In this document: positions 12,774 through 24,554 of the stretch, one piece after another
How the letters are laid out: every line of letters starts with the position of its first letter
Position numbering within the stretch: the first letter of the stretch is position 1
Assembly (NCBI RefSeq): GCF_018320785.1
Contig: NC_054866.1
Span: 8,958,487 to 9,022,486, forward strand
DNA from: Cheilinus undulatus
Lineage: Eukaryota > Chordata > Actinopteri > Labriformes > Labridae
DNA length: 64,000 nt
Direction of reading: 5' to 3'
Translations under genes and position numbers: made by a program
The notes under the pieces: model-generated
Seen by the model: the letters and a program-made list of their open reading frames with translations, nothing else
Database searches by the model: none
What the model was told of the DNA's origin: nothing

Positions 12774-13401
12774 TGTGAGGGAGCAGGAACGCACCTCCCT
12801 CACTGAGGTGATGAAGATCACACAAGCTGCAGAGACTGTTAAGCTCAATTAATTAATACAGAATGATATTTTATTTTGCTAACCCACCAAACTCTTCCTG
12901 CCTTTAAGGTCTACTTCCTGTGGGAGTCCAGCTGCCAATCACCTTGTTAAGTTAGGTTTGAGCAGGGAAGAGAGAGGAGGAGGGAGGGGGAAGTTTATTT
13001 AGTTATATTAGTCTTTAGTTTACATTATTTGGGGTTATTTAGTTATTTAGATTATTCTGTATTGATTACTCATCTTTTTGCAGTGTGTTGATTAATTGTA
13101 AATATTGTTAATTTGTAAATATAGGGCAACAGATTTCTCACCGAGGGGGAGGAGTTAGAGTAGAGTGGGCCACCGCTCAGCTTAAATAGGTAGCACCTGT
13201 GTGAGTGAGGTGTGAGTCAGATCCTGCCGTCTGCTGCCGCTGTGAGGGAGACAGGGATTCTGTTGTGCCGTTCTGATGTCCTTCAATAAAACAAGAAAAC
13301 TTCAAAGCTTTGAACCTGCTGTTTAGGACCATGATTTATAAGTCTCCACTTCTGCCGGTCTCTGTCCAAGATCAAGGTTCACTACCATCACAAACCTTAC
13401 A
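12774..13401 (+). mobile_element. Solo LTR of an endogenous LTR retroelement
   Basis: The 628-bp unit begins TGTGAGGG and ends CTTACA (the TG...CA rule) and is flanked by the 5-bp direct repeat GTTAC at 12769-12773 and 13402-13406. A polyadenylation signal aataaa lies at 13285-13290 and a TATA-like cttaaatagg at about 13180. No internal gag/pol sequence or second LTR is nearby, so it is a solo LTR left by recombination. Orientation is taken from the polyadenylation signal. Gypsy-like or retrovirus-like origin cannot be decided. Confidence 0.8.
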
Positions 13402-13484
13402 GTTACCTAGTGGGAAAACTACCACATTTCATGCTTTTGTGTTAACAAGATTTAAAACCCTTTAATCACTCATTTCACTTCTAG

Positions 13485-14094
13485 GGCCCCGTCCACATGG
13501 AGACGAAAACGATATTGCCGTTTTGTCCGTAAAGACAGAATCGTTTCAAGAAATATCCGCGTAAGCACGGAACCGCTGAAACGACTGAAAACGCTGTAGT
13601 GCTTATGCCAAGCCTGTGCATGGCACTGTAACGCTGCCACGAAAATGTGCCAAACGAGAGATCACAGAAAACTGACACAAACTTTCTTCTAGTTGCTTTT
13701 CTGGTTGTTCTCCACGTTGGATTTAAGATCATATGGTTTATGCATTTTGCAGTGGTGGTAAAGGAGCATCAGGTTTTTCTCTAAAGGCCATGACAAGCTC
13801 AGTAACGTCTGCAGCACAAACACAACCATGTAATCAGCCATTGTTGTGTTGGCCGGAACCGTGCAGGCATCTTAAGAGAGCTAAGCTATGTGTGACGTAA
13901 TCAAGAAAGATCCGGTTAGCCATCCAAACGGAGACGAAACGGTAGTCGTTTATGGATTTGTGCACTCTAGGACCCGTTTACAAAAAGTATCGTATACAAT
14001 CACCCAAAATGCCGTTTCCGTGTGGATGAAACGTCAATACAACAAAAAACTTTTGCGTATACTCCTGAATCTGTCTCCGTGTAGACGGGGCCTA
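13485..14094. mobile_element. Miniature inverted-repeat DNA transposon (~610 bp)
   Basis: Inverted ends: aggggccccgtccacatgg-type at the left (from 13483) and cgtgtagacggggcct at the right (to about 14094). Short subterminal motifs 'ggagacgaaaacg' recur on both sides in opposite senses. No coding capacity. GC-rich ends of this kind are common in hAT-like fish elements. The target duplication is not clear. Confidence 0.65.
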
Positions 14095-15279
14095 AGACTC
14101 TGGCAAGGTAAAATACTAAATCTATAAGTACCGACAAGCTCAACACCTGCTAGGCAAGCTAAACTAGCCGTCTGTACTAACACACATGTAGGTGCAGGGC
14201 AGGACAGGAGCGGAAAGAACATGAGGATAAGTTTGAGAAAGAACTAAAAAAGACAGCTTAGTGCCCCTTTTTGGGATCATAATAAAGATCTCTTTTCAAA
14301 CTGAAATCATGAATTTAGTTGTAGATCAGCATTTCCTCACAAAAATAAATCATGAACCTTTTTATGAATGGAGTGACGTGAATACAGTGACTGACAGGGT
14401 TTTATTATTCACACAAAATATTTACATTTCGAACCTGCAAGCTTTCACACCTGCTACATCATTTCACAGCGTGACATTGCTGCAGATATTTTTTCAAAGT
14501 TTCGCTCCGATGAGTGCACTTGGTGGTGGTGGTGCCGATTTTTAAGGCAGACAGAGGAACAAAATTGTTCTCCTCTCTAACACCACCTGATATTTGTCCT
14601 CTCCTCATACCTGTCTGTAGTCAGTGCTTGTGTTTTTGCCTCATGTAGCCTGGTAGAGAGGGAGACAGGCAGCAGGCAGCCCGGCATGTCCACATGAGCA
14701 CAAATGCGCTACTCGCACAGCTGGAGCTGTTTCTAAACTAACGGGACTTTATTCCAGTGAAATATTTACCAACACAGTCTCCTCTGACCTCAGACATACT
14801 ACTTATAAATGCTACAGATCAACCAGCTCACTGAAATTACTCCTCTGACCACTCTGGAACACAAACAGGTGAGCCAATCTGTGCGCAGTGTGAGTTAACT
14901 CCTCTCACCACGACCCTCAGCTGTGCCCTTATTACTCTTATTAATCATATTTGACATAGGATGAATGAAAAGTCAGTCCCTCCTCTTACAGACTTGGCTG
15001 GCACAGTTAATGAAACAGTGAAACTAAACTGACGTCTTGGCTGTGCGTAAAAGTGCCGTGTTACGCATGGAGTGAAGGACAGGGAGGGAGAAACCTTTTA
15101 TCTTCCGCTCCAATGAATATCACTGTTTTTTAGAGGACAGAGAAAACACACCGCAGACGTTCGCAGCACGAATGTAATTTTAGAGTGTAAAATACTCACA
15201 AAATCGTGTCGCTCCTGACATGCATAAAAAGGTGCTACTTTTCTGAAATAGCTGGAATATATTTCAAATTTTACGTACC

Positions 15280-15342
15280 CCCTGGAGTGCCTTCACGTAC
15301 CCCCGGGGGTACATGTACCACCATTTGAGAACCACTGGTGTA
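15280..15342. mobile_element. End of a hAT-like element
   Basis: The string ggtacatgtaccaccatttgagaaccactgg resembles the inverted terminal part of a common fish hAT-like repeat. Only this end is recognised. The sequence before it (14,550-15,280) is moderately GC-rich and noncoding and may be its body. Confidence 0.4.
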
Positions 15343-15409
15343 GAGGATGCAGATGTCACATTATTGCACTTTTTGTTCAAGCATCTTGAGGGGTAGAAGG
15401 CACATGCCA

Positions 15410-17460
15410 GACTCATTCATAGAGTCTAGACTTTACCTCAGCATTCAATCCAACCCTTTCTGCTTGCTGATAGGCTCCTCCATCATTTTAAACTAGATCC
15501 TAACTTGATTAGTTGGATAACTGACTTTTTAACGAACAGGTTACAGTGTGTGAGAGTTAATGGTATTTTTTTCCAGTGTGCTCTCCTCTTCCACTGGTTT
15601 TCCTCAAGGTTGCTGCTTGTCGCCCCTCCTCTTTATTTTGTACACTAATGAGTGCCATAGCAGCTTCAGTAACAGACACATCTTGAAGTTTGCTGATGAT
15701 ACGGTTATTGTTTGTCTTCTTCAGGGGGATGAGCAGGACCATGGGTCTGCTGTAGATGACTTTGTTGCTTGAGTCTTGTCTCGAGTTGAACGTGTCGAAA
15801 ACTAAAGACATGATTATTGATTTTAGGAAGTCTACTAACCTTGCAAAGCAGATGGATACGCCCATTTCCTTGTTTTTCACCGGCGAATCCATCTTGTTAA
15901 GCTCCCGTCTGAACTGTTTGGGGCCTGGTTAGACAGTGACAGGACCAATCAGCGGCGAGGGGCAGTACTTTCAGGCACGGCAGTGTCGTTACGTAAACAA
16001 GCAGCAACAGGAGCTGGTGCAGTTATGGAGGAAGAGACTAGTGTGGATGCTGCTTAAGCGCCAGTTTTATCAGAACTTGATGACATGTCTTCATGAAAAG
16101 AAGAACGAAGAACAGCAGTGAGTTGTTTTCTTTTCATAAACGACAAAAGTCGAGTACTTACATGTCTATAGTCACCATGTTTCACGTTATCATTTTCATG
16201 GACGGATTTTGAGGAAATTTTCAGGAAATGTCAAAAATGGCATAAGGAAGAACTGCTTAGATTTTGGGACTGATCCGGATCACTGTCTGGATCCAGGAAT
16301 TTTTTAAAGGATTCTGTACTATTGAGAGATAGGGCTAATGGCGGAGGTCTGCGCTGTTACCACTTTACACCAGGAGATGGCAGACAGGAGTAACTTCAAT
16401 CCAAGCAGCAGTTTTTGGGTGAGTTTCTATTCAAAGTTTTGGAGTTTATGGAGTTTGAAAGACGCACGCCCGGTCGAGGAGATGAGTCGGAGCGTAACAG
16501 AGAGAAAGACAACGAATTGTAGCGAGAATACTCACAATGCTGGGAGGAATAGAGGAATATTCACCCTCTGCCATGACTTCCAGTTGTCTGGTGAGACCAT
16601 GGGTGAGACTGTCAGTGCATCTGTTGGCACCAGCAGGTAATGCTTCCACTCAGTCAGTCCACTTGCAATGAAGCCAATGTTTTGCTTCACTATGTTTCCA
16701 TCCCCCCGGGGAGGGAATAATCAGCAAATGCCGTTGGAGGGGGGCACATGGGGACGGATCCAGGAATATTTTAAAGGAGTCTTCACTATTAGGAGATAGG
16801 GCAAATGGCGAAGGTCTGCACTCTCTGAGTGCTTTTGTAGTTGAATCTGTTTTAACTTTTTGTATTGGTGCATGGTTTGGAAACTTGAACTTGTCCAATA
16901 GGAATCGTCTTGGTAGTCTTGTTAACACTCCTGGAAAAGTCTCAGGATGTCAGCAGGCTGGGGTAATGTCTGTTCATAACAGACAGGTCCTGAGAAAGGC
17001 TAATGCTATTCTGGATCGTCCTCATCATACACTTCAAAGGGAGTTTGATCTTTTGCCCTTAGGCCGTCGTTTTAGGGCTCCTATGAGGAGGACTAAAAGA
17101 CTTCAGGTCTCATTTATCCCCAGTGCAATTTATTTACTTAATGACAATCAGCCCTTAGGTTGCTTCTGTTCTTCTTGCACTATTATTGCTCATTTGCACA
17201 TCCACACACTGAACTTTTTGCATTACTTGGTAGTAATTTTTCATTTATGGTATGAGCTCTGGACTGAACTTTTGTTAGTGATTTGTGTATGTGTATGGTG
17301 TTTCTTAAACTGTGTTGTTTTTTATTATGTCTGACTTTCAGACTTTTAATTGGGTCTTATGCTCAGTGCTGATGTTGTCATTGTGTACCTTGTCTTTTGT
17401 GTCCACTTGCTGCAACACTAATTTCCCTTCATGGGACAATAAAGACATTCTGATTCTGAA
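15410..17460 (+). pseudogene. L2/CR1-like LINE reverse transcriptase remnant, interrupted
   Basis: Part 1 (15,410-15,885) encodes broken reverse transcriptase with FPQGCCLSPLLFILYTNE and the catalytic-box variant FADDT, followed by LELNVSKTKDMIIDFRK. Part 2 (about 16,820-17,160) encodes the C-terminal part, with VLRKANAILDRP and LLPLGRRFRAP. The element ends near 17,460 with the 'attctgattctgaa' tail usual for L2-type LINEs. About 940 bp of unrelated repeat (15,885-16,820) splits it. Stops and frame changes make it inactive. Confidence 0.8.
15886..16820. repeat. Repeat insertion splitting the LINE
   Basis: It contains two partial copies of a dispersed repeat ('ggatccaggaattttttaaagg ... gatagggctaatggcggagg') at about 16,195-16,355 and 16,755-16,820. 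The same family occurs inverted at 24,555-24,810. The remainder has no recognisable coding sequence. Confidence 0.5.
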
Positions 17461-18046
17461 CCTGCAAAGAGGATCAAAGATTGCACTGCTTGATGCACCC
17501 TGCAAACCATCTTTGCACTGTGACAGCGTGACCTATTACTGTTTTAAGTTGGTTTACAGAATGTGTTTACTAGTCTTTAGACTAGTCAGCTAAACAAAAT
17601 TAAAATATTTTGTGCAGTAATCAGATGTGAAGTATTTTTCTAGGAACATTCCTATTCAACACCACACCTCCATAATGTGTTGATTTCTTTAGACAACTGT
17701 TATGACAAACCAATACTTTGGCCTCTTAGGGATGCTAATTTATCCCCTGGCACAAGACCAAGAGCCTTTACATGGTGATCATGCTGTTTAACTGATCCAG
17801 TCTTTGATAATATACTTTTGATGGTACAGGGTAAACCACCTACTTTGCCCTTGCCATAAGGTCTATGACGTATGCATAGGATCAAGGGAGTGTCAAAATC
17901 CTTTGTTCTGAGGTGAACTCTGTTTCCGGAGGGATTTATGCTGCCTTATCTTCCTCACAAGTCACCATCTACAACTGTGGTCAATCAAGCTGTTTCCCAC
18001 TGTTTGTCCGGATAAGCTGATTTAGATTATGGCTGTCCTTTCATGC

Positions 18047-19188
18047 ACTGCAAATTATTTGGTGCTTACAAGACTTAAAAACTTAGATTAAGAAGTGTTA
18101 GATAATTTATCTTGTTTTAAAAGTTAATTCTTATTTTGAGTGTGTAACTTTAAAGTATAATCTTAAATCAAGCATGATCATATCTTTTTTGTCTCAATGA
18201 GTCAGTAAGTCCTTAAATTAAGTAAATAACTCCTGAAATTAGTTACATTAGTTCTCTTACCCACAGTCTCATCAAGTTTATTATGAATCAAACAGAAAGC
18301 ATTAACCAGTCCAGGGTGTACCCCGCCTCACTTGCTTGCTATTTCATGTTTTTCTGTCTTATTTGCTTAAATCACTCTCTAGGTTGATCTTGAGTCAAAT
18401 TTTGACTTCACAGAAGCCTGAAAAATGTTGATGTAGAACTGAGATGGTTAAGAGGTAACAGAGCATTATTTTAATTTTTATTCTTCTTTTTTTCTTTTGG
18501 ATTGTCTTGTCTCCCTTTGGCATTAAGAACATTTTTTGTATGAGGATTGACAATTGCTCTGAAGTGCAAAAATGTCTTTGTTTGAGCCATAGAAGGGTCT
18601 TGAATGTTGTCAGACTGATTTTGAGAATGTGCAGAAACCCTGACTCACTGTTGATTGTGCTGACAGTTTAAAAATGGTGACAGTTATCATACCTGCCATC
18701 CTGGTTGCAATTTCAGTAGAAACATTAAGATGTATGGTCTAAAAATAAGGACTGGTTTAAAGTTTAATGGGTTGGTTTAACATGGATTTAGACTGGAGCT
18801 GCACGGTGCTGTAGGGGTTAGGGCTGTTGCCACACAGCAATAAGGTCTCTGGTTCATTTCCCGCTCTTTCTTTGTGGAGTTGCACAGCCTCCCTGTGCAC
18901 GTGTGGGTTCTCTCATGGTACTCTAAATTCCTCCCATCACCAAAAACATGCTTGTTAGGTTGAAATATAGAAATATATTTTCTTATATTGAGTATATTTC
19001 ACTTATTTTAAGCCTTTTGAAGGGTTCTGCCCCCTTACTTATTTCTAGATTTAACAATCTTATTTCAAGATATCTTGTCAAGTCAAATGATATTTCTTCA
19101 TGGATGGATAATTTCACTAGATTTGAGTACCTTTCTTCTCAGATGTAGTGTTTTTATCTTATATCAAGGCACCGATTTTTTGCGGTGT
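18047..19188. mobile_element. CACTA-like nonautonomous element with nested SINE
   Basis: The left end cactgcaaattatttggtgc is matched in inverted form by gcaccgattttttgcggtg at about 19,168-19,186. Ends starting CACTG are typical of CACTA/EnSpm transposons. No transposase is visible. A tRNA-derived SINE-like sequence lies inside at 18,795-18,955. No convincing 3-bp target duplication was seen. Confidence 0.5.
18795..18955 (+). repeat. Teleost tRNA-derived SINE-like sequence
   Basis: Contains 'gctgcacggtgctgtaggggttag' as the degenerate A-box region, 'ggttcatttcccgctc' as the B-box region, and the body 'gtggagttgcacagcctccctgtgc ... gggttctctcatggtactc ... ctcccatcac ... aaaaacatgc', which is widespread in teleost genomes. 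Confidence 0.55.
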
Positions 19189-19655
19189 GGCCATCAGGGT
19201 CCACAGAGACCAAATCACTTCAGGCTTATTATTACATTACCTTGTAGAGTCAGTGTTTAGTTTTAATTTCCCAGAACAGCTCAAGAATTCAGCATAACAC
19301 CTATCTGATGCACTTTCTGCAAATGAATTACCCATATAAATATATTTGGCATTCAGCTTTTAGGTATTAGCTTATTTGATTCAGTGTTGCCACTTCATCA
19401 GCTGGTTTCCTCTTGGCTATACAACGAGTTTATTTGCTATTGCATGTTTCAATGTAGGCATATGATAGCAAAACATTTAGATGCATGTTTATCCATTCCA
19501 TTTTGGTGGAGTGGACAAACATCCGCCTTATTATAAGATTAGTCGAGCAAACACGGTAACCTACTGAGCTCTTAGTTTTAAATACAGCTCCGTGGAAGGT
19601 TCCTGATTCCAGGAAAATTACACCAGCACGCCATAGATGTAAATAGATTTTGATC

Positions 19656-19692
19656 TAATCCCATCAGAAGTCTCAAAAGCATAGGTATAAAA
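19656..19692 (+). promoter_or_regulatory. Opsin promoter: CRX/OTX-type site and TATA box
   Basis: CTAATCCC around 19,655-19,662 matches the photoreceptor homeobox (CRX/OTX) consensus. TATAAAA lies at 19,686-19,692, about 90 bp before the opsin start codon, predicting transcription from about 19,715. This is a motif match plus position. Confidence 0.6.
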
Positions 19693-19780
19693 GCTAAAAT
19701 AAGGGTTGTGGCACCAGTCACCTAAGGAGGTTGTAAGTGACAAGAGGGGCCAACTATTGGGGACCTCCTTTAAGTACAGG

Positions 19781-22700
19781 ATGGCAGACTTGTGGGGAAA
19801 ACCATCTTTTGCTGCCAGGAGGCACTATGACGACACAACAAAGGGATCTGTCTTCGTTTACACAGATTCAAACAATACCAAAGGTACAGCTTAACATTGT
19901 GTTTTTCAGTCCTTTAATGGGCATTTCAAAAATCTTTAAAACAGCTGGATTGTCAGAAGTAGAACCCAAAGTTTTTTAGTATAAGCAGGAAAACATGTAA
20001 TTACGACTCATGCATGAACAATGGTATGTTAACTTTTATACTTGTCTCTAAATTGTAAAACATATATTTTCTTTTACCTTTCCCCCAGATCCCTTTGAGG
20101 GTCCCAATTACCACATCGCTCCACGATGGGTGTACCATCTTGCCACACTTTGGATGTTTGTGGTGGTTATCGCATCATCTTTCACCAATGGTCTCGTCAT
20201 AGTGGCCACAGCAAAGTTCAAGAAACTCCGGCATCCTCTTAACTGGATCTTGGTCAATCTTGCAGTTGCAGATCTTGGAGAGACACTTTTGGCTAGTACC
20301 GTCAGTGTATGGAACCAGCTTTTTGGTTACTTTGTTCTAGGACACCCAATGTGCATGTTTGAAGGCTACACGGTTGCAACCTGCGGTGAGTTTTTCTGTT
20401 TGATTTTTAGTGGTGTAAATGGTCAGGCTTTGTGTTCAACACTGTTACTGGGTGTCCTGTTCTCTCGTATAGGTATTACAGCTCTTTGGTCACTGACTAT
20501 CATCTCCTGGGAAAGATGGTTTGTTGTGTGTAAACCTTTTGGAAATATCAAGTTTGATGCCAAATTGGCTACGATTGGAATTGTGTTTTCCTGGATTTGG
20601 GCGGCATGTTGGTGTGCTCCCCCGCTCTTTGGATGGAGCAGGTAACACAATGTTACAGTTTTTATTTAAAAACACTAGCTTTAAAATGATCAAAAATAAA
20701 TTAGATAAATAAGAAGGATAACATTTTAATCTATTTCTTACATCAGGTACTGGCCTCATGGACTTAAAACTTCCTGCGGACCTGATGTATTCAGTGGAAG
20801 AGAGGACATTGGAACCCAGTCCTACATGATTGCACTTATGACTACATGTTGTTTTCTTCCCCTGAGTATCATCATCTTTTGCTACCTTGCTGTCTGGATG
20901 GCTATCCGTGCTGTAAGTTATTTCAACTTAAGAAAAACTTTGATACTTTTCATGACTCTGACCATGGCCTGGTAGAGCAGTGTTCATTTTGGCAGCTATT
21001 TCACATTTAGGTTTTAGATTAAAATTATTGTTTGCTCTTTATTTTAGTGGGCCCTAATTACCATGTAATTTTATAGTAATATGTGTAATTATCTTGTAAT
21101 TTCTTAAGAATAGGGTGGTATTTTTCCAAGTAAAAAAAGGAACTATTTACCTATTAAACAGTATCAGTTATCAAGTAATACCTTGTAAAATTGTGCAATA
21201 CTGTGGTAATTATGTGCTATTTTATCGTAACCCTTCCCCCTTCCCCTTGCCTTAACCCTAAACCTCGTAATATTGTGACTACTCTCTGGTAGTCAGGTGG
21301 TATTTTACCAAGTAATTTCTTAGAAATAAGATGGCAATATTCTATTTAAGTTGCTTGATAATTCCCATGTAATTTCTTTGTTTTGGCACATTAAATTAAA
21401 GTGAGTCTTTCTGAAAAAAAAATCAAGTCATTTTTAGAGTTAGGCTAAGGCTAGGGTCATGGGCTCTCAGCAACTGTGAGTATTAAAAAATACTTAAATC
21501 TGTTCTGAGAAACAAAACAGAATAGTAATTAAAAGACCCATTAAACTTTGGTCCACTGGTCCACTTAATGGGAGAAGCAACAGGAACTTTAATCAAAATA
21601 CCACAGTCATCCAGGGTCTCTGAAGAAATGACCCAAGGACCGTTCATGTATGATTTTATAAAAAAATAAATACATACATGCATAAGAATTTAAAAAAATG
21701 CAAACTGTTTAATATAAGAAGATATTACTGTAAGTGCCTTGCATTGAAGAGTGAGGATAGAAATGTAAAAAATAGATCAGTATAATTGATTCATAAACAG
21801 AGGTAAGTGCTAGAATTTTAAGAATTACACAAGATAAATATAGCAGAAGGTCAACCAATGTACCTTAAAATATTTTATAATAAGATAAAAATACAAAAAC
21901 AAGTAGTAAATTTAAGAGCAAATTTTCATTTACTTATACCAGATAAAACGTCAACATTTAAAAAATAAGATAAGACCATTAAAGGGGACATATTTTACCC
22001 TTTTCAGACAAGTTTATATTGTTCTCAGAGGTCCCCAAAACATGCCTGTGAAGTTTGTTGCTGAAAAAACACTCTAGTATAATATTTTTGCATGTCTAAA
22101 AAGCCCTCTGTTTCAGCCCTGCTCAGAACAAGCTGTTTCTGTGTCTGTGGCTTTTTAATCTTAACGAGCTATCTGACTCCGCCCTTGACCACACCCCTCT
22201 CAGGAAATGGATGTAACACTCCTGATGTTACAATGTTACGGACACTTTTATCGAGTGTTAAGGATCTAGATGGGATCCGAACCATCAATCTCCCAGATCA
22301 AAGTCAGCAGAGTAACCCACTGAGCTATCCAGCATCTCAGCTGGCAGCTGGCAGCGAGGAAGATCAGGAGAGGAGGGCCAACCAGACCTGTGGGCGGTGC
22401 TTACTCCCCACATGAGGTCATGAGGGGAAACCCTTTAATAGGTTAAATAAATAAATATCAATTTAACTAATAAGTGCTGTAAGTGATCAGAAAATCAGTC
22501 TCAGGTGTTTCATTAATTGGTTTTAGGCAAAAGGTGCATAAATGTAAAACACTTTAATACACTATCAATACTTACATATATATATATATATATATACAGT
22601 GCTTAACAAATTTATTAGACCACATCTCATAAAAAGGAGAAAACATTAATATCTTAGAAATCTTTCATAAACTTGTTTAAAACTAAAAACTAAAAATAAA

Positions 22701-24107
22701 AACATTTTACCATTTTGAACAGGAATGAGGAATTTCAAACTGAATTCACCTTTTTAATACCCAAATTTGAGCCAGCTCACTGGGATTCTCTGAGAAGCCA
22801 GAAACTAATCAAGCATAACATTCAACCACTAAAACAAATTTTTCTGTTCAGGAATGAAAGTAAATAACTATAATCTGACATATTAATCAAGAAATATTAA
22901 TGTGCTTTACTATTTTTTCAGTTTTTTTGTAAATCAGTAAATTTGAAAACTCATGGATAACAATAATAATTATATTTTAGCATTAAAAATATCATTTGGG
23001 TTAAAAAGCTTCTACATATTGGTGCATTAACCATTGCAGAAACATAAAAACATTTCTGCAACACACCACTCAAAGTTAAGGTGAGCCTGGAAACAGGACG
23101 TACATCGGATATAGAAGATAAGACCGTCTTACTTAACTGGTCTTAAACCTGGAGTCTGTCATTTTATTTGTGTCAGTTATGTCAGGCCCCTTAAGCTGGC
23201 AGAGTTATACTTCCTGCTCAGAAAATATGACTGTCTCAGGTTGCTATAGTTACTCCTAACAGAGTACCGGCTAACAGCTGCTGCGCATTAATTTGGAACA
23301 GTGTAATGACTTTTTGACCTGAACTACTTGTGAAGTTTAAACGGTGTCCATATATCAGAAGTCAGTGGATACCAATGGAATTTCCAGAGCCAATCAGAAT
23401 CAAGTATTCACCATAGTATAAATATATATATACACACAGTGGAGAAATATGGAATGTCCAACAGTCCAACAACATTTAAGTCTCTTTGGCAAAAACTAAA
23501 CTCACTTGTCACCTATTTCTATCACCACAGAGCTATTTTAGCCAGTCCTAGTCTCGTCTTCCTCATGAAAAAAGGTCGTCCTCTAACATTTTAGTCATTG
23601 TTTTTGTTAACAAAATAAAGCTGCAATAGAGTCTCATGCTGTGCTGATTTGTCAATCACAGGTTGCCTTGCAGCAGAAAGAATCAGAGTCAACCCAGAAA
23701 GCTGAGAGAGAAGTTTCCAGGATGGTGGTTGTCATGATTATTGCATATATTTTCTGCTGGGGACCTTACACCTTCATGGCTTGCTATGCTGCAGCTAACC
23801 CTGGACAGTCTTTCCATCCTCTGGCTGCATCCATGCCTGCATATTTTGCTAAGAGTGCGACCATCTACAACCCAATTATCTATGTCTTCATGAACCGGCA
23901 GGTGGGCAGAGAAGAAATTCACACGGCTGTACTAAACAAATTTCAGTCATATTTGATGCCCATCGTTTGTCTGTTTTAAATGCTGTATCATTTTATGTCT
24001 TTCAGTTCCGTGAATGCATTATGAAACTTTTTGGCAAAGAAGTTGAAGAAGCCTCTGAAGTTTCATCATCATCAAAGACAGAAGTCTCATCTGTTGCTCC
24101 TGCTTAA
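19781..24107 (+). CDS. opn1lw: Long-wavelength-sensitive (red) cone opsin, LWS
   Basis: Six exons: 19781-19883, 20089-20385, 20473-20641, 20747-20912, 23662-23901, 24006-24107. All introns are GT-AG, phases join correctly, and the product is 358 residues (the LWS family is about 357-364). It is the light-sensing GPCR of red cone outer segments and binds 11-cis retinal. Visible landmarks: N-terminal [14 protein letters not shown], disulfide cysteines in HPMCMFEGY and TSCGPDVF, glutamate counterion in the first, ERW in place of DRY, chloride-site HGLK, Schiff-base lysine 309 in [13 protein letters not shown], and C-terminal [11 protein letters not shown]. Tuning sites in human numbering are A180, H197, Y277, T285 and A308. 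Intron 4 is long (2.75 kb) and filled with repeats. Retained introns exclude a retrocopy. The neighbours (vwa5a, serpinh1) are not the usual sws2/hcfc1/gnl3l. The start is the first ATG after the TATA box in good context. Confidence 0.97.
21983..22434. mobile_element. TTAA-flanked miniature element with tRNA-like core, opsin intron 4
   Basis: TTAA at 21979-21982 and 22435-22438 flanks ends agggg... and ...accct, as in piggyBac- or Kolobok-type insertions. The left half ('gacatattttaccc ... ccccaaaacatgcctgtgaa') matches 1655-1880. The middle carries a minus-strand tRNA-like segment (22,257-22,335). Confidence 0.6.
22257..22335 (-). repeat. tRNA-derived segment (SINE-like)
   Basis: Read on the minus strand it has an A-box-like tagctcagtgggtta and a B-box-like ggttcggatcc at tRNA spacing. 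Stem pairing is poor (T-stem mismatches), so it is a tRNA-derived repeat rather than a working tRNA gene. Confidence 0.5.
22597..23053 (+). mobile_element. TA-inserted miniature element, copy A (opsin intron 4)
   Basis: Begins after a (TA)n run with cagtgcttaacaaatttatt. It is similar over its length to copy B at 50,877-51,398, which has both inverted ends. The right end of copy A is not recognised, so this copy is probably truncated. Confidence 0.6.
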
Positions 24108-24265
24108 ACCTCCATGTTCACTTTTTTGGAAAAAAAAAAAACTGAAATTTGTACAGTTAATGTTTCTTGTATCTATTCTCTCTTTATCCACTTTTTTTTA
24201 GCAAAATTGTAGGATTCTTGCAAATACGAAAATGGAAAAAAAAAAAACAAAACAAAACACTAGCC

Positions 24266-24271
24266 AATAAA
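24266..24271 (+). terminator. Opsin polyadenylation signal
   Basis: AATAAA, 159 bp after the opsin stop codon, following an A-rich stretch. Confidence 0.6.
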
Positions 24272-24554
24272 TGCAAAGCAAATTCAAAAAGGGTTTCCAT
24301 CTCATAGTTCTTGTGTGTGATGTTCACCACAGTCTCTTTCAATTCTATCTACAACATCACCAAAATCACCTCAGCATCTTTTTGACCCTTTATTTGTTTT
24401 AAACGTGTAAAAACCTACTGACAGATGTAAAGGGTGACCAATAGCACTGAAATCATTAAATATGGAGAAGGTGGTTTTATGCCCAGTGCCAGTGAAAGAA
24501 AACACTGTTAAAGTCAACTTCATAGAAAGTAAAGTAAAATAAACATTAAAAACT

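Noticed and set aside
22257-22335. tRNA gene on the minus strand
   Set aside because: A and B boxes are present but stems do not pair properly and it is inside a transposable element.
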